In this document: in pieces, positions 21,304 to 29,953 of the stretch
How positions within the stretch are numbered: position 1 is the stretch's first letter
Layout: each line of letters opens with the position of its first letter
Assembly (NCBI GenBank): GCA_910584715.1
Contig: CAJUAN010000033.1
Span: 1-29,953, forward strand
DNA: 29,953 nt
Origin: an uncultured Oscillospiraceae bacterium
GTDB taxonomy: Bacteria; Bacillota; Clostridia; Oscillospirales; Ruminococcaceae
Direction: 5' to 3'
Position numbers and translations under genes: made by a program
The notes under the pieces: model-generated
Seen by the model: only the letters and a program-made list of their open reading frames with translations
What the model was told of the DNA's origin: nothing
Database searches by the model: none

Positions 21304-23766
21304 TTACATCAGATCGTAACAGCTCTTTATTTTCAGTTTTCCCTCCAGATCCTGCGGGGTTATTCCCTCGGGGAAGTATTTTCTCTTCACCAGCACGGAG
21401 TACGCCTTTCCGTGGAGGTCGAACCAGTTGTCCCCGAACTTGCAGTCGAATTCGTCAAAGTCAAGGTATACGCCCTTTACGAAGCTTGCGCTTGTAAGCT
21501 CAAAGCGGTACTTATCGCCTATTTTGTCCGTGTGTACGGTTATTCCCGGCTCAAGGAACTCAAACAGCTTGGGCTGCACCAGCATAAGCGTTCCGTTGGA
21601 AATAGCCGCGTTGTCGTGTATAAGCGCGAATTCTATGTAGTGAGTCCTCCGCATACTCGGGTCAAGCTTTGTTTTGGCGGGCGTAAGCGTTTCAACGTTC
21701 ACAGCGGTCAGGGGCGGTACGTTCACGTCCACAGAGCCCTGCGAGATTATCGTTGTATCGTTCCGTCTTACGCGCCAGCGCACAGTGCCGTAAAACGGTT
21801 CGAGCTTTTCGTTGGAAATGTTTATAACAAGAGCGTCTTTGTCGCTGTCGTCTATAGAGCAGAGCACCGGCGCGTAGAATCTTTTCGCCGCGTAGTGCAG
21901 GGCCTTCCACCTGCCGAAATAGTCCACGGACGACCAGGAGATAACGGGATTGCTGTCGTTTACCTGCCAGTACAGGGAGCCCATACAGCGTCCGCGGTTA
22001 CGGCGCATATGCTCCGCGCTCTGGCGGATAGCTTCCGCCTGAACAAGCTGGGTGGCGTAGACAAGATTCTCAAAGTTGTATGGGTACCGAACCATCTGGG
22101 CAAGGTAGTACAGAAGCTTTTCGTTGCCCGCTTCGCATTTTTGGTGAGCCTCCATAACACCGGAGCAGATGTTGAGGTCTTTTTCGGAGGCAAAGGTGCT
22201 GACGGTCTTCATGCAGGGAACCGATTCAAAGCCGTACTCCGAGCAGAAACGGAACTTGTGCTTTTTGAAATCGTCAAAGGGTTTGCAGTTATGCCACACT
22301 GCCCAGTAGTGGGAGTCGCCGCGGTTCTCCGCGCTGGATTCGTCGAAGCCTCCCCCTGAGGACGGAGACGACGGCCAGTAGGGAGTAACCGGGTCGTAGT
22401 GCTTCAGAACGCTTGGGATAAGCTTTTCAAAGATTCTCAGATAACCCTGTTTCTGCTCTTCGGTAACGGGTATTCCCCAGTACTGTATTGCGGACTCTAT
22501 CTCGTTGTTCCCGCACCACATACCAAGCGACGGGTGGCTGCGCAGACGCTTGATATTGTCGATGAATTCCTGCTTTATGTTGGCGCAGAAAGCTGCGTCG
22601 GCATTGTAGACAGCGCAGGCGAAAGCAAAGTCCTGCCATACCAGCAGACCGAGACGGTCGCAGGTGTCGTAGAAGCTGTCGTCGGGATAGAAGCCTCCGC
22701 CCCAAACCCGTATCATGTTATAGTTAGCCGAAGCGCAGCTTTTCAGCAGTTCTCTTGTGCGCTCCGCGGAACGTCTGGGAAGTATCTGATCCTCGGGGAT
22801 ATAGTTTGCGCCCATTGCGAATATCTTGATACCGTTCACCTTAAAGCAGAACTCTTCGCCGTCAGTGCCGTCCCTGTCGGGGGCGCGGCAAAGCTCTACG
22901 GTACGCAGACCTATGTTGAACTCCTGAACGTCAACAGGCTCCTCTCCGTTAAAGAGCATGACCTTTGCCATGTAAAGGTTTTGTTTGCCGTAGCCTCTTA
23001 CGTTCCACAGCATGGGGGAGGATATTGTACATTCAAGGTTCACGGCTCTGCTGTTTGCATAGCCGGAAATAACGGTATCCTCTCCGTCGGGGGAAGTAAC
23101 GCTTATGCCGAGGCGGAGGTTTTCCGAGGATATGTCGGCAATCCTTGTGTCGAAAGTCAGACGGACTTCCCCGCCCGAATGCTCCTGCTTAACGTATACG
23201 CTTTCAATCCTTCCGCCGTTCACACCAACAAGCTCCACGCCGCGCCATATGCCCAGATCGGGAAGCTGAGGGCCCCAGTCCCAGCCGAACATATAGTGCG
23301 CCTTGCGTATCTGCGGGAAGCCCTCGACGGTGGAACCCACCCCCCATGCGGGATTCTGCTTCTGGGCGGAGCGGATATAGTCCAAAGGAGAAAAAAGCTT
23401 TACCGAAACAAGGTTCCTGCCCTCTTTAAGCAGTTCCGTAACATCGTATTCGTATATACGGTGCATATTTTCAGCCCTGCCGACCGCCGAACCGTTCAGT
23501 GATATTTCAGCAAGAGTGTCTATGCCGTTGAAGCGCAGGTATATTTTTTCGCATGACAGGATATCCCGGGCAGGGCTGAACGTGTGTTCAAAGACATAGT
23601 TCCCGTCGGAAAGCTCCAGCGCGGCATACTGATTTTCACCGTAATAGGGATCGGGTATTTTGCCTGCGCGGATAAGACAGTCGTATACCGAGCAGGGTAT
23701 ATTTGTGCGGATACCCTCTGCCGTTCCGCTTTGGAGTATCCAGTTTTCGTTAAGCTGCTGTACCAT
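21304..23766 (-). CDS. Glycoside hydrolase family 2 beta-mannosidase
   Basis: A cytoplasmic beta-mannosidase (820 residues from the chosen start) that releases mannose from the non-reducing end of manno-oligosaccharides. The N-terminal jelly-roll domain contains LRFNGIDTLAEISLNG and the FGWDWGPQLPDLGIWRGVEL motif typical of beta-mannosidases. The catalytic barrel holds MIRVWGGGFYPDDSFYD, the acid/base E422 in WCGNNEIE and the nucleophile E510 in CSEYGFESVP; the spacing fits GH2. It ends with two beta domains and has no signal peptide, so oligosaccharides must be imported. The start is the ATG at 23766 with AAAGGAG upstream; the 15 extra upstream codons are not needed. It is transcribed from its own promoter together with the HD gene. 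Confidence 0.93.
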   Translation of the reverse strand: MVQQLNENWILQSGTAEGIRTNIPCSVYDCLIRAGKIPDPYYGENQYAALELSDGNYVFEHTFSPARDILSCEKIYLRFNGIDTLAEISLNGSAVGRAENMHRIYEYDVTELLKEGRNLVSVKLFSPLDYIRSAQKQNPAWGVGSTVEGFPQIRKAHYMFGWDWGPQLPDLGIWRGVELVGVNGGRIESVYVKQEHSGGEVRLTFDTRIADISSENLRLGISVTSPDGEDTVISGYANSRAVNLECTISSPMLWNVRGYGKQNLYMAKVMLFNGEEPVDVQEFNIGLRTVELCRAPDRDGTDGEEFCFKVNGIKIFAMGANYIPEDQILPRRSAERTRELLKSCASANYNMIRVWGGGFYPDDSFYDTCDRLGLLVWQDFAFACAVYNADAAFCANIKQEFIDNIKRLRSHPSLGMWCGNNEIESAIQYWGIPVTEEQKQGYLRIFEKLIPSVLKHYDPVTPYWPSSPSSGGGFDESSAENRGDSHYWAVWHNCKPFDDFKKHKFRFCSEYGFESVPCMKTVSTFASEKDLNICSGVMEAHQKCEAGNEKLLYYLAQMVRYPYNFENLVYATQLVQAEAIRQSAEHMRRNRGRCMGSLYWQVNDSNPVISWSSVDYFGRWKALHYAAKRFYAPVLCSIDDSDKDALVINISNEKLEPFYGTVRWRVRRNDTTIISQGSVDVNVPPLTAVNVETLTPAKTKLDPSMRRTHYIEFALIHDNAAISNGTLMLVQPKLFEFLEPGITVHTDKIGDKYRFELTSASFVKGVYLDFDEFDCKFGDNWFDLHGKAYSVLVKRKYFPEGITPQDLEGKLKIKSCYDLM

Positions 23767-23835
23767 AAAAAGACTCCTTTCTTCAAAGCTGAGCATAAAA
23801 ATGCGCAACATTGCCGTAATAATATCTTAATAATA

Positions 23836-23864
23836 AGTATAATCCATTTTGAATAATTTGTCAA
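23836..23864 (-). promoter_or_regulatory. Promoter of the beta-mannosidase gene
   Basis: On the minus strand TTGACA (23864-23859), 17-bp spacer and TATACT (23841-23836), about 70 bases upstream of the start codon. No clear catabolite-control (cre) site was seen. Together with the promoter on the other strand it accounts for the 329-base divergent gap. Confidence 0.75.
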
Positions 23865-23996
23865 TAATAAAAGCCGGTCATCACCTTTATTTTTAACGCA
23901 AAGGCGTTGTTCTATAGTTAAAACTTGACTAAAGTCACACACACATCTATGCGGATTTGTTGAAAATGACGAAAAAAATAAAATGCAAAAAAACTG

Positions 23997-24025
23997 TTTT
24001 AAAAATTTAACCAATATGTTATAAT
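23997..24025 (+). promoter_or_regulatory. Extended -10 promoter of the GGDEF-EAL gene
   Basis: TATAAT (24020-24025) preceded by TG (24017-24018) with a poor -35 (TTTTAA, 23997-24002). It is typical of extended -10 promoters. The leader is about 65 bases. Confidence 0.6.
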
Positions 24026-24095
24026 AATTAAAGATTATAATAACTCAGCATAGCTTTATTATTTGACGGGGACGTTCCCTAAGGAGCTTTAAATT

Positions 24096-26699
24096 ATGTC
24101 CAAAAATACATATGCGGGAAATACAAAATATTCAAGACGTATAATTTCAAGATTTCTTGTTCTTGTTGCGGTACTGTTTGTCGTTTTCGGAGCGATGTCC
24201 TTTGCGCTTACCCGGATAAACGTTTCGGCAAATTCCGCTCAGATTATGAATAATACCGGGGCTCTTGTTTCGGGGCTTCTGAACGACCATATAAAAGCGG
24301 CTGCGGTAAGGTTAGACGAAATAGCTTCGGATCCGCTCACGGAAAAATATATGATCGCCCTTAATTCCGCCGCTCCAGGCGAGGATCCGCGCGGCATGAC
24401 CACAGGCTTTTCAGACGCACCGAAGCTTGAGGATATCCTCAGCGGCGCCTGCTCCAAAAGCGAAGATATCGTTTCCGCGTGGATAGTTTCCGAAAGCAGC
24501 GGAATACTTATCGGCAGCGGCAGGAACGGCGGCGGGATGCTGACCGCCGAGGAGTTCGGTCTGAGCGAACGCTCATGGTATCAGAAGTATATTTCCGGTG
24601 CGTCGGTCAGCGAATATATATGCCTTGAGACATCACCTGGTATTTTCGATCCGGACGAAAGCGTTGTTACGATAATCTCCCCCCTTGTTTCGGGAGGGAA
24701 CACCTATGCTTTCTGCGGCATGGAGATCAGAGCCGACAGCATTTTTTCCGTTCTTTCCAAATATACGTTCAATTCGGGAAGCTACCCTGTAGTAGCGTGC
24801 GGTTCTACTGTGCTGTACAGTCCGTCGGCGTCCGATTTTTCCGAAAAATTTTCTTTGTCGGATCAGCCGTTGGAAAACGTTATATCCCAGAAATTCATAT
24901 CGCCGGGCATAGTGGACAGCTATGTTTCCGAAAGCGGTACGGTCTATTACTACAGGGAAACAAGCACGCTCAGCGGCTGGAACGTTATTGTGCTTTTTGA
25001 CAGCGATGAGATCAACGGCAACGTTTACAGAACGTTCGGTCAGCAGCTTATTGCTCTCGCTTGCCTTGCGGCTCTGGCGTTCATTTTCGGCATCAATATA
25101 CTTAAATACGAAAGCGCGGGTCTTAACGAGCTTTGCGGCTGCACCGAGGAGATTGCCGCCGGAAATCTCAACTACCGCGTCAAAATATCCGACAAGACCG
25201 AAATAGGAGTCGCGGCAGCCAACATCAACAAGATCGCCGAGATCATACAGGCAAAGAACGCGGTCATAAGCAGCTTTGACACCACCGATACCCTTACGGG
25301 ACTTAATAACCGCGTAAGCCTTTACGAATATATTGACGATATGATCCGTACACGCGGGGACGGAAGAAGCCGTTTTGCTGTAATGTTCATGGACGTGGAC
25401 AATTTCAAATGGATCAACGAGACCCTCGGTCATACCTACGGAGACGCGGTTCTCGCCGCTTTCGGCAAGGAGCTTAAACGCCTGCAGTATCCGGTTTTCC
25501 GTTTCAGCGGCGACGAATTCATCATTATTAAGGAGTTCGACACGGATTCCTCGGCAGTGTATGAAGTCCTCGAAAAGCTCCACTCCAGCTTTGACAAGCC
25601 GCTGGAGATAATCAACGACAACATCTATATTAAATTTTCCATAGGCGTTTCCATTTATCCCGACGACGACCTTACTCCGGATCTGCTTCTGCGCGACGCG
25701 GAGCTTGCTCTTCACCGCGCCAAGGAATCGGGCAAGGACAGGGTGGCTTTCTACACTAATTCCTGCAAAAGCCGCAGCATTTACAGCAAGGCGGCAATTG
25801 CCCGCAGTTTGAACGACGCGCTGAAAAACGGCGAGCTGCTGCTCCACTACCAGCCTATCATTTCCACCACGTCCTGTGATATCCACGGTTTCGAGGTGCT
25901 TCTCAGGTGGAACAGCCCCGAGTTCGGCATAGTCCCTCCCGCAGAGTTTATCGGGGTTGCCGAGGAAAGCGGGGAGATCGTCCAGATAGGAACGTGGATA
26001 TTCGAGAGCGCCTGCCGTACCCTGAAACAGATAAACGAAACGCTCAATCCCAACGTAATAATGTCGATAAACGTTTCTCCTATTCAACTCCGAAGGGACA
26101 ACTACCTTGAGCACGTTAAAAGGGTAATCGACATAACTCAGGTTAACCCGAAGAATATCCAGCTTGAAATAACCGAAAGCACCCTGATAGACTTTACCGA
26201 CTCCAAGAGCAGCGTTATCGGCGAGATAAACGATCTTGGCATAGCTCTTGCTCTGGACGACTTCGGCACCGGTTATTCGTCGCTGAACTATCTGAAAAAC
26301 TTCCCGATAAAGTGTCTTAAAATTGACAAATCCTTTATTGACGAGATCAACAACAATAAGCGTGATTACGCTATTACTGACTCGATAATCGATCTTGTTC
26401 ACAATCTTGGCATACACACCGTTGCCGAGGGCATTGAGACAGTGGGACAGTACAACTTCCTTGCGGATATGAAGTGCGACTACATTCAGGGATTCCTGAT
26501 GAGCAAGCCTCTGGACGAAGCGGCGGCGATAGAATTTGTGGAAAGATACGACGCCCTCCACAAGCCCGACAAGCGTATGCTGGAGGAAAACGAGAAAAAG
26601 CTTGCACATGAAAGAGAAGAGCTTGACCGCCGCAGCAAAGAAACCGAATGCGGCGACGCTAAGGAAAAGTTTACCGAAGATTTTATAATTTCAAAATAA
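24096..26699 (+). CDS. Membrane GGDEF-EAL protein (cyclic-di-GMP turnover) with extracellular sensor
   Basis: An 867-residue cyclic-di-GMP enzyme. Layout: transmembrane helix at about 18-40, extracellular dCache-like sensor at about 45-305, second helix at about 312-332, HAMP at about 335-385, GGDEF domain at about 400-560, EAL at about 575-825, and a charged coiled-coil tail. The GGDEF domain has DTLTGLNNR, FMDVDNFKWINETLGHTYGD and SGDEF (471-475). The product-inhibition site is lost (RLQY instead of RxxD). The EAL domain starts with EVL (600-602) in place of EAL but keeps NVSPIQL, LEITEST, DDFGTGYSSL (721-722 onward), KIDKSF and AEGIET, so phosphodiesterase activity is plausible. The ATG follows AAGGAG. 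It is monocistronic, with its own promoter and terminator. Confidence 0.93.
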   Translation: MSKNTYAGNTKYSRRIISRFLVLVAVLFVVFGAMSFALTRINVSANSAQIMNNTGALVSGLLNDHIKAAAVRLDEIASDPLTEKYMIALNSAAPGEDPRGMTTGFSDAPKLEDILSGACSKSEDIVSAWIVSESSGILIGSGRNGGGMLTAEEFGLSERSWYQKYISGASVSEYICLETSPGIFDPDESVVTIISPLVSGGNTYAFCGMEIRADSIFSVLSKYTFNSGSYPVVACGSTVLYSPSASDFSEKFSLSDQPLENVISQKFISPGIVDSYVSESGTVYYYRETSTLSGWNVIVLFDSDEINGNVYRTFGQQLIALACLAALAFIFGINILKYESAGLNELCGCTEEIAAGNLNYRVKISDKTEIGVAAANINKIAEIIQAKNAVISSFDTTDTLTGLNNRVSLYEYIDDMIRTRGDGRSRFAVMFMDVDNFKWINETLGHTYGDAVLAAFGKELKRLQYPVFRFSGDEFIIIKEFDTDSSAVYEVLEKLHSSFDKPLEIINDNIYIKFSIGVSIYPDDDLTPDLLLRDAELALHRAKESGKDRVAFYTNSCKSRSIYSKAAIARSLNDALKNGELLLHYQPIISTTSCDIHGFEVLLRWNSPEFGIVPPAEFIGVAEESGEIVQIGTWIFESACRTLKQINETLNPNVIMSINVSPIQLRRDNYLEHVKRVIDITQVNPKNIQLEITESTLIDFTDSKSSVIGEINDLGIALALDDFGTGYSSLNYLKNFPIKCLKIDKSFIDEINNNKRDYAITDSIIDLVHNLGIHTVAEGIETVGQYNFLADMKCDYIQGFLMSKPLDEAAAIEFVERYDALHKPDKRMLEENEKKLAHEREELDRRSKETECGDAKEKFTEDFIISK

Positions 26700-26713
26700 A
26701 GAGACCCGACTTA

Positions 26714-26750
26714 CCGTCCGGACGCAAATGTAACGTCCGGACGGTTTTTG
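26714..26750 (+). terminator. Terminator after the GGDEF-EAL gene
   Basis: CCGTCCGGACG (26714-26724) and CGTCCGGACGG (26734-26744) form a perfect 11-bp stem with a 9-base loop, followed by TTTTTGTATTATTTTT. Confidence 0.93.
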
Positions 26751-26816
26751 TATTATTTTTCGCACAATCCGTCAAAATGCACAAACGGAGCCCCTAAGGT
26801 TTTTCTTCCGGACTAT

Positions 26817-26844
26817 TGATTTTTACCCTTTAAAGTGATATAAT
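26817..26844 (+). promoter_or_regulatory. Promoter of the acyl-CoA synthetase gene
   Basis: TTGATT (26817-26822), 16-bp spacer, perfect TATAAT (26839-26844) with TG at 26836-26837. Transcription would start about 40 bases upstream of the start codon. Confidence 0.75.
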
Positions 26845-26889
26845 GGTTTTGTATTTTTAAAACTACAAAAATTAAGGACGGTAATTTCT

Positions 26890-28524
26890 ATGCCCATTAC
26901 TGAGATTCTTGAACAGAACTGTGAAAAATTCGGGAGCGATACCGCTCTCGTTGAGATCAACCCAGATATCCAGGAGACCCGCCGCGTTACCTGGAAGGAG
27001 TATGAGCTTATAGAGCCGGGTACCCTCTGCCACTATCGCCGCGAGATCACATGGAACGTCTTCAACGAAAAGGCGAACCGCTTCGCTAACCTGCTCCTGA
27101 GCCGCGGGGTCAAAAAGGGAGACAAGGTAGCTATACTGCTGATGAACTGCCTCGAGTGGCTGCCTATCTATTTTGGAATACTTAAAACCGGTGCGCTGGC
27201 GGTACCGCTGAATTTCCGCTACACCTCAGAGGAGATCAAGTACTGCCTCGATCTGTCCGAAAGCGACGTGCTTGTTTTCGGCCCCGAATTTATCGGCAGG
27301 GTCGAGGAGATCGCCGACGACATAAGCAGGCACAGGCTCCTCTTTTTTGTGGGAGGGAACTGCCCAACCTTTGCGGAGGACTACGACCGCCTTACCGCCA
27401 ACTGTTCCAGCGTTTCGCCCGATATCAGGCTTACGGACGACGACTTTGCGGCTATATATTTTTCATCGGGAACAACCGGTTTCCCCAAGGCGATACTCCA
27501 CAAGCATATGAGCCTTATGCATTCCGCGAGAGTTGAGCAGAACCACCACGGTCAGACCAAGGACGATATCTTCCTGTGCATTCCTCCCCTGTACCATACG
27601 GGAGCTAAAATGCACTGGTTCGGTTCTTTCCTTGTGGGAGGCAAGACCGTACTGCTGAGGGGCGTTAAGCCCAAGACAATTCTGGACGCGGTTTCCTCGG
27701 AGGAATGCACTATTGTGTGGCTGCTGGTGCCCTGGGCGCAGGATATACTTGACGCGATAGAAAGCGGCGAGATAAAGCTTTCGGACTACAAGACCGACCA
27801 GTGGCGGCTTATGCATATCGGCGCGCAGCCCGTTCCCCCAAGTCTTATAACAAGGTGGAAAAAATATTTTCCGAATCATCTTTACGATACGAACTACGGT
27901 CTCAGCGAATCCATAGGCCCCGGCTGCGTACATCTGGGCGTGGAGAATATCCACAAGGTGGGAGCCATAGGCAAGGCGGGCTTCGGCTGGGAAACAAAGA
28001 TAGTTGACGAAAACGGAAACACCGTGGAGCGGGGCAAGGTTGGCGAGCTTGCGGTAAAGGGTCCCGGCGTGATGACCTGTTACTACAACGACCCTGAAGC
28101 TACCGCCGAGGTACTGAAAGACGGCTGGCTCTTTACGGGCGATATGGCGCAGGAGGACGAAGACGGCTTTATCTTCCTCGTTGACCGCAAAAAGGACGTT
28201 ATCATTTCCGGAGGCGAAAACCTTTATCCCGTCCAGATAGAGGACTTCCTGCGGGGTCATGACGCGATAAAGGATGCTGCCGTTATAGGACTCCCCGACA
28301 AGCGTCTGGGAGAGATAGCGGCCGCAATTATCGAGCTGAAGCCCGACCGCAAATGCACCGAGGAGGAGATAGCGGAGTTCTGCACCGGTCTGCCCCGCTA
28401 TAAGCGTCCCCATAAGATAATTTTTGCGGACATTCCCAGGAACCCAACGGGAAAGATCGAAAAGCCCAGGCTCCGCGAGATATACTGCGGCGAAAGCGTT
28501 GTGGCGAAGCAGAATAAAGGCTGA
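26890..28524 (+). CDS. Acyl-CoA synthetase (class I adenylate-forming enzyme)
   Basis: A 544-residue adenylate-forming enzyme that activates a carboxylic acid with ATP and joins it to CoA. Motifs in order: phosphate-binding YFSSGTTGFPKAI (about 189-201), PLYHTGAKMHWF, YGLSES (about 335-340), GWLFTGD (about 409-415), FLVDRKKDVIISGGENLYP, and the catalytic lysine K522 in NPTGKIEK. It groups by eye with medium/long-chain acyl or aryl-CoA ligases; the substrate cannot be read from the sequence. The N-terminus has an extra loop with two TW motifs (VTWKEY and ITWNVF). AAGGA is 11 bases upstream of the ATG. The second LRR/FN3 gene begins 20 bases downstream, so the two may share a transcript, a pairing with no obvious functional reason. 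Confidence 0.92.
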   Translation: MPITEILEQNCEKFGSDTALVEINPDIQETRRVTWKEYELIEPGTLCHYRREITWNVFNEKANRFANLLLSRGVKKGDKVAILLMNCLEWLPIYFGILKTGALAVPLNFRYTSEEIKYCLDLSESDVLVFGPEFIGRVEEIADDISRHRLLFFVGGNCPTFAEDYDRLTANCSSVSPDIRLTDDDFAAIYFSSGTTGFPKAILHKHMSLMHSARVEQNHHGQTKDDIFLCIPPLYHTGAKMHWFGSFLVGGKTVLLRGVKPKTILDAVSSEECTIVWLLVPWAQDILDAIESGEIKLSDYKTDQWRLMHIGAQPVPPSLITRWKKYFPNHLYDTNYGLSESIGPGCVHLGVENIHKVGAIGKAGFGWETKIVDENGNTVERGKVGELAVKGPGVMTCYYNDPEATAEVLKDGWLFTGDMAQEDEDGFIFLVDRKKDVIISGGENLYPVQIEDFLRGHDAIKDAAVIGLPDKRLGEIAAAIIELKPDRKCTEEEIAEFCTGLPRYKRPHKIIFADIPRNPTGKIEKPRLREIYCGESVVAKQNKG

Positions 28525-28544
28525 TGTAAAAAAGGAGCGTTCCC

Positions 28545-29834
28545 ATGAAACATAAGGCTATAGCAAGATATCTGACGGCGGCTGTTCTGGCTGCTGCCGT
28601 ACTTACCGTTATTCCCGGATATATGTCTGAACCATTTATTGCAATAACGGCTTCCGCGGAAACGACTGCGGACGGCTTCGTTATTGACGATATAGGCGGA
28701 AAGCGCATAATAACAGGCTATACCGGCGCGGGCGGAGCGGTAAAGATACCCGCGGAAGCGGACGGCATAGGTCAGTTCGCGTTCAGCGCTAACGGCTCTG
28801 TAACAAGTCTTTCCGTGCCGTCGGGAGTTCCAAAGGATTTTTATATTGACGACAACGCCTTTTACGACTGTGTGAACCTTAAAACCGTAAGCGTAAACGC
28901 AAACATTGCAAGCGTAGGAAAATCCGCTTTTCACGGCTGCGTGAGCCTTGAGAGCGTTACCTTTAAGGGGAATGTTACGACAGGCATAGGCTCCCGCGCC
29001 TTTGCTAACTGCCACAAGCTTAAAACCGTTGATTTCACTAAATCAAACGCAAAGCTGGGGGGACTCAGCGGAGCTTCCTTTGAGAACAATTTCGAGCTTT
29101 CGGAAGTAAATCTTCCCGAAAGAACGGGAGCGGTATACGGCTATAACTTCAATAACTGTCCAAAGCTTGAAAGCCTTAGGATACCCGAAAGCACCAAAAT
29201 CGTGGGCAGCGAGGTTTTCGGCTATATGTACGGCTGCTCCAAAAAAGGCTGCTATTCGACTATGGACGGGGGAGGTCTGACCGAGCGTTCCGTAAAAGCA
29301 GACGGAACAAAGTCTTTGTATGTTCTTGAGCTTTATACCGCGGACTCGGCAAAGTTTCAAAAGAACGGCGGAGCGTTTTACGACTCCACACTTTTCAGCG
29401 GGGACAAAAAAATTACCCAGAAGCCGATCACCCTTACCGTAACTGAAGGTTCCGACGCTGAAAGATACGCAATAGAAAACGATATCGCCGTTAAGTACGA
29501 TACAGGCGAAAGCGAGTCCGTTTTTTCGGGCTTCAAGACGACCGCCACAAGCAGTTCGGTAACTCTTACATGGGACGCCGTCGAGGGCGCGGAGCTCTAT
29601 AAGGTCTATATGTACAACAATGAAACGGGAAAGTTTACCAAGTACAAGGACGTTAAAAATCCCAAATGCAGGGTCAGCGGTCTCGAAGCAAACACTAAGT
29701 ACAGATTCAAGATTGTGGTCTGCACAAAGGACGCGGAGGGAAAGATCGTAATGGGTGAGACATCAAAGGCAGTGAGCGCGTCCACTTCGGACAAGAAGTC
29801 CGTGTCCGACATGAAGTCCGGCACCGATAAATAA
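28545..29834 (+). CDS. Secreted BspA-type leucine-rich-repeat protein with one FN3 domain
   Basis: A 429-residue secreted protein and paralogue of the one at 13558. The signal peptide (hydrophobic core about 9-25, likely cleavage near SAE-TTAD) is followed by LRR_5 repeats at about 70-225 (AFYDCVNLKTVSVNA, AFHGCVSLESVTFKG, AFANCHKLKTVDF, and NNCPKLESLRIPES), then the same linker type as the paralogue (GYMYGCSKKG, and DAERYAIENDIAV, the DSAAEKYAHDSGI equivalent). One FN3 domain follows at about 325-415 (SVTLTWDAVEGAELYKV ... CRVSGLEANTKYRFKI). It ends in a Ser/Lys-rich tail without a cell-wall anchor. AAAAAGGAG precedes the ATG, 20 bases after the acyl-CoA synthetase. A strong terminator follows. 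Confidence 0.9.
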   Translation: MKHKAIARYLTAAVLAAAVLTVIPGYMSEPFIAITASAETTADGFVIDDIGGKRIITGYTGAGGAVKIPAEADGIGQFAFSANGSVTSLSVPSGVPKDFYIDDNAFYDCVNLKTVSVNANIASVGKSAFHGCVSLESVTFKGNVTTGIGSRAFANCHKLKTVDFTKSNAKLGGLSGASFENNFELSEVNLPERTGAVYGYNFNNCPKLESLRIPESTKIVGSEVFGYMYGCSKKGCYSTMDGGGLTERSVKADGTKSLYVLELYTADSAKFQKNGGAFYDSTLFSGDKKITQKPITLTVTEGSDAERYAIENDIAVKYDTGESESVFSGFKTTATSSSVTLTWDAVEGAELYKVYMYNNETGKFTKYKDVKNPKCRVSGLEANTKYRFKIVVCTKDAEGKIVMGETSKAVSASTSDKKSVSDMKSGTDK

Positions 29835-29842
29835 GACATAGC

Positions 29843-29877
29843 AAAAGGTTCGCATCAGGAATGGTGCGAACCTTTTT
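29843..29877 (+). terminator. Terminator after the second LRR/FN3 gene
   Basis: AAAAGGTTCGCA (29843-29854) and TGCGAACCTTTT (29865-29876) form a perfect 12-bp stem with a 10-base loop, ending in a five-T run that overlaps the stem. Confidence 0.92.
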
Positions 29878-29900
29878 GGTTATTAATATCAGGCGACAAA

Positions 29901-29953
29901 TGAAGTGCCCCCGAAAGTTTAGACAAAATAAAATATTAAATTGGATGAGAATG
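29901..29953 (+). mobile_element. Left end of an IS3-family insertion sequence (cut by window edge)
   Basis: Starting at 29901, the sequence TGAAGTGCCCCCGAAAG followed by TTTAGACA looks like the terminal inverted repeat of IS3-family elements (the TGAA-xTGCCCCC-xAAAGTTxxACA pattern seen in IS150-like members). An AT-rich stretch then leads to ATGAGAATG at the window end, where a transposase OrfA could start. The rest lies outside the window, so the opposite end and target duplication cannot be seen. Confidence 0.6.

Noticed and set aside
22399..23502. A 367-codon plus-strand frame opposite the beta-mannosidase
   Set aside because: The minus-strand frame holds both GH2 catalytic glutamates; the plus frame has no recognisable domain or ribosome binding site.
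24633..26609. A 658-codon open frame on the minus strand opposite the GGDEF-EAL gene
   Set aside because: The plus-strand frame encodes intact GGDEF and EAL motifs with promoter, ribosome binding site and terminator; the opposite frame is long only because of codon bias.

Overview
The window looks like chromosomal DNA of a gut or rumen Clostridia member, most likely an Oscillospiraceae (Ruminococcus-like) bacterium. The reasons are Gram-positive promoters and strong AGGAGG-type ribosome binding sites, secreted BspA-type leucine-rich-repeat/fibronectin III proteins, a BY-kinase with tyrosine-glycine tails, a MacB-like ABC transporter with a large extracellular domain, and a GH2 beta-mannosidase. 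This is inferred from gene content; no rRNA or tRNA gene is present to place it more exactly.

Left part (1-7017): a non-coding block rich in inverted repeats leads into a membrane gene set of cardiolipin synthase, an AI-2E-family permease and a VTT/TMEM64 membrane protein, closed by a bidirectional terminator shared with a convergent CmpB-like membrane gene. A second copy of the same non-coding repeat precedes a BlaI-type repressor and BlaR1-type M56 protease pair, which has a palindromic operator at its own promoter.

Middle part (7018-14859): a cell-surface region. A CpsB-type tyrosine phosphatase is divergent from a fused Wzz/BY-kinase. The kinase is followed in the same direction by an EpsG-like protein, two unrecognised envelope proteins, a VanZ-family protein, a TPR/PASTA membrane-anchored protein and a secreted LRR/FN3 protein. 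No glycosyltransferase, flippase or priming transferase lies in it, so it is a regulatory and surface-protein module rather than a full polysaccharide locus. Two mutually exclusive hairpins lie between the secreted-protein gene and vanZ.

Right part (14860-29953): on the minus strand lie a MacB-like ABC transporter, Maf and a TSUP permease; a solute-binding lipoprotein gene broken by a large internal deletion; a MerR/TipAS regulator with a 19-bp-spaced promoter; and an HD-domain hydrolase with a beta-mannosidase. On the plus strand lie a GGDEF-EAL membrane protein, an acyl-CoA synthetase and a second LRR/FN3 secreted protein. The last 53 bases look like the terminal inverted repeat of an IS3-family insertion sequence cut by the window edge.

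No CRISPR array, prophage or complete mobile element was found. The least explained parts are the tyrosine-kinase/envelope module at 7.0-14.9 kb with its switch-like hairpins, and the dispersed repeat that sits at nearly the same distance upstream of two promoters.
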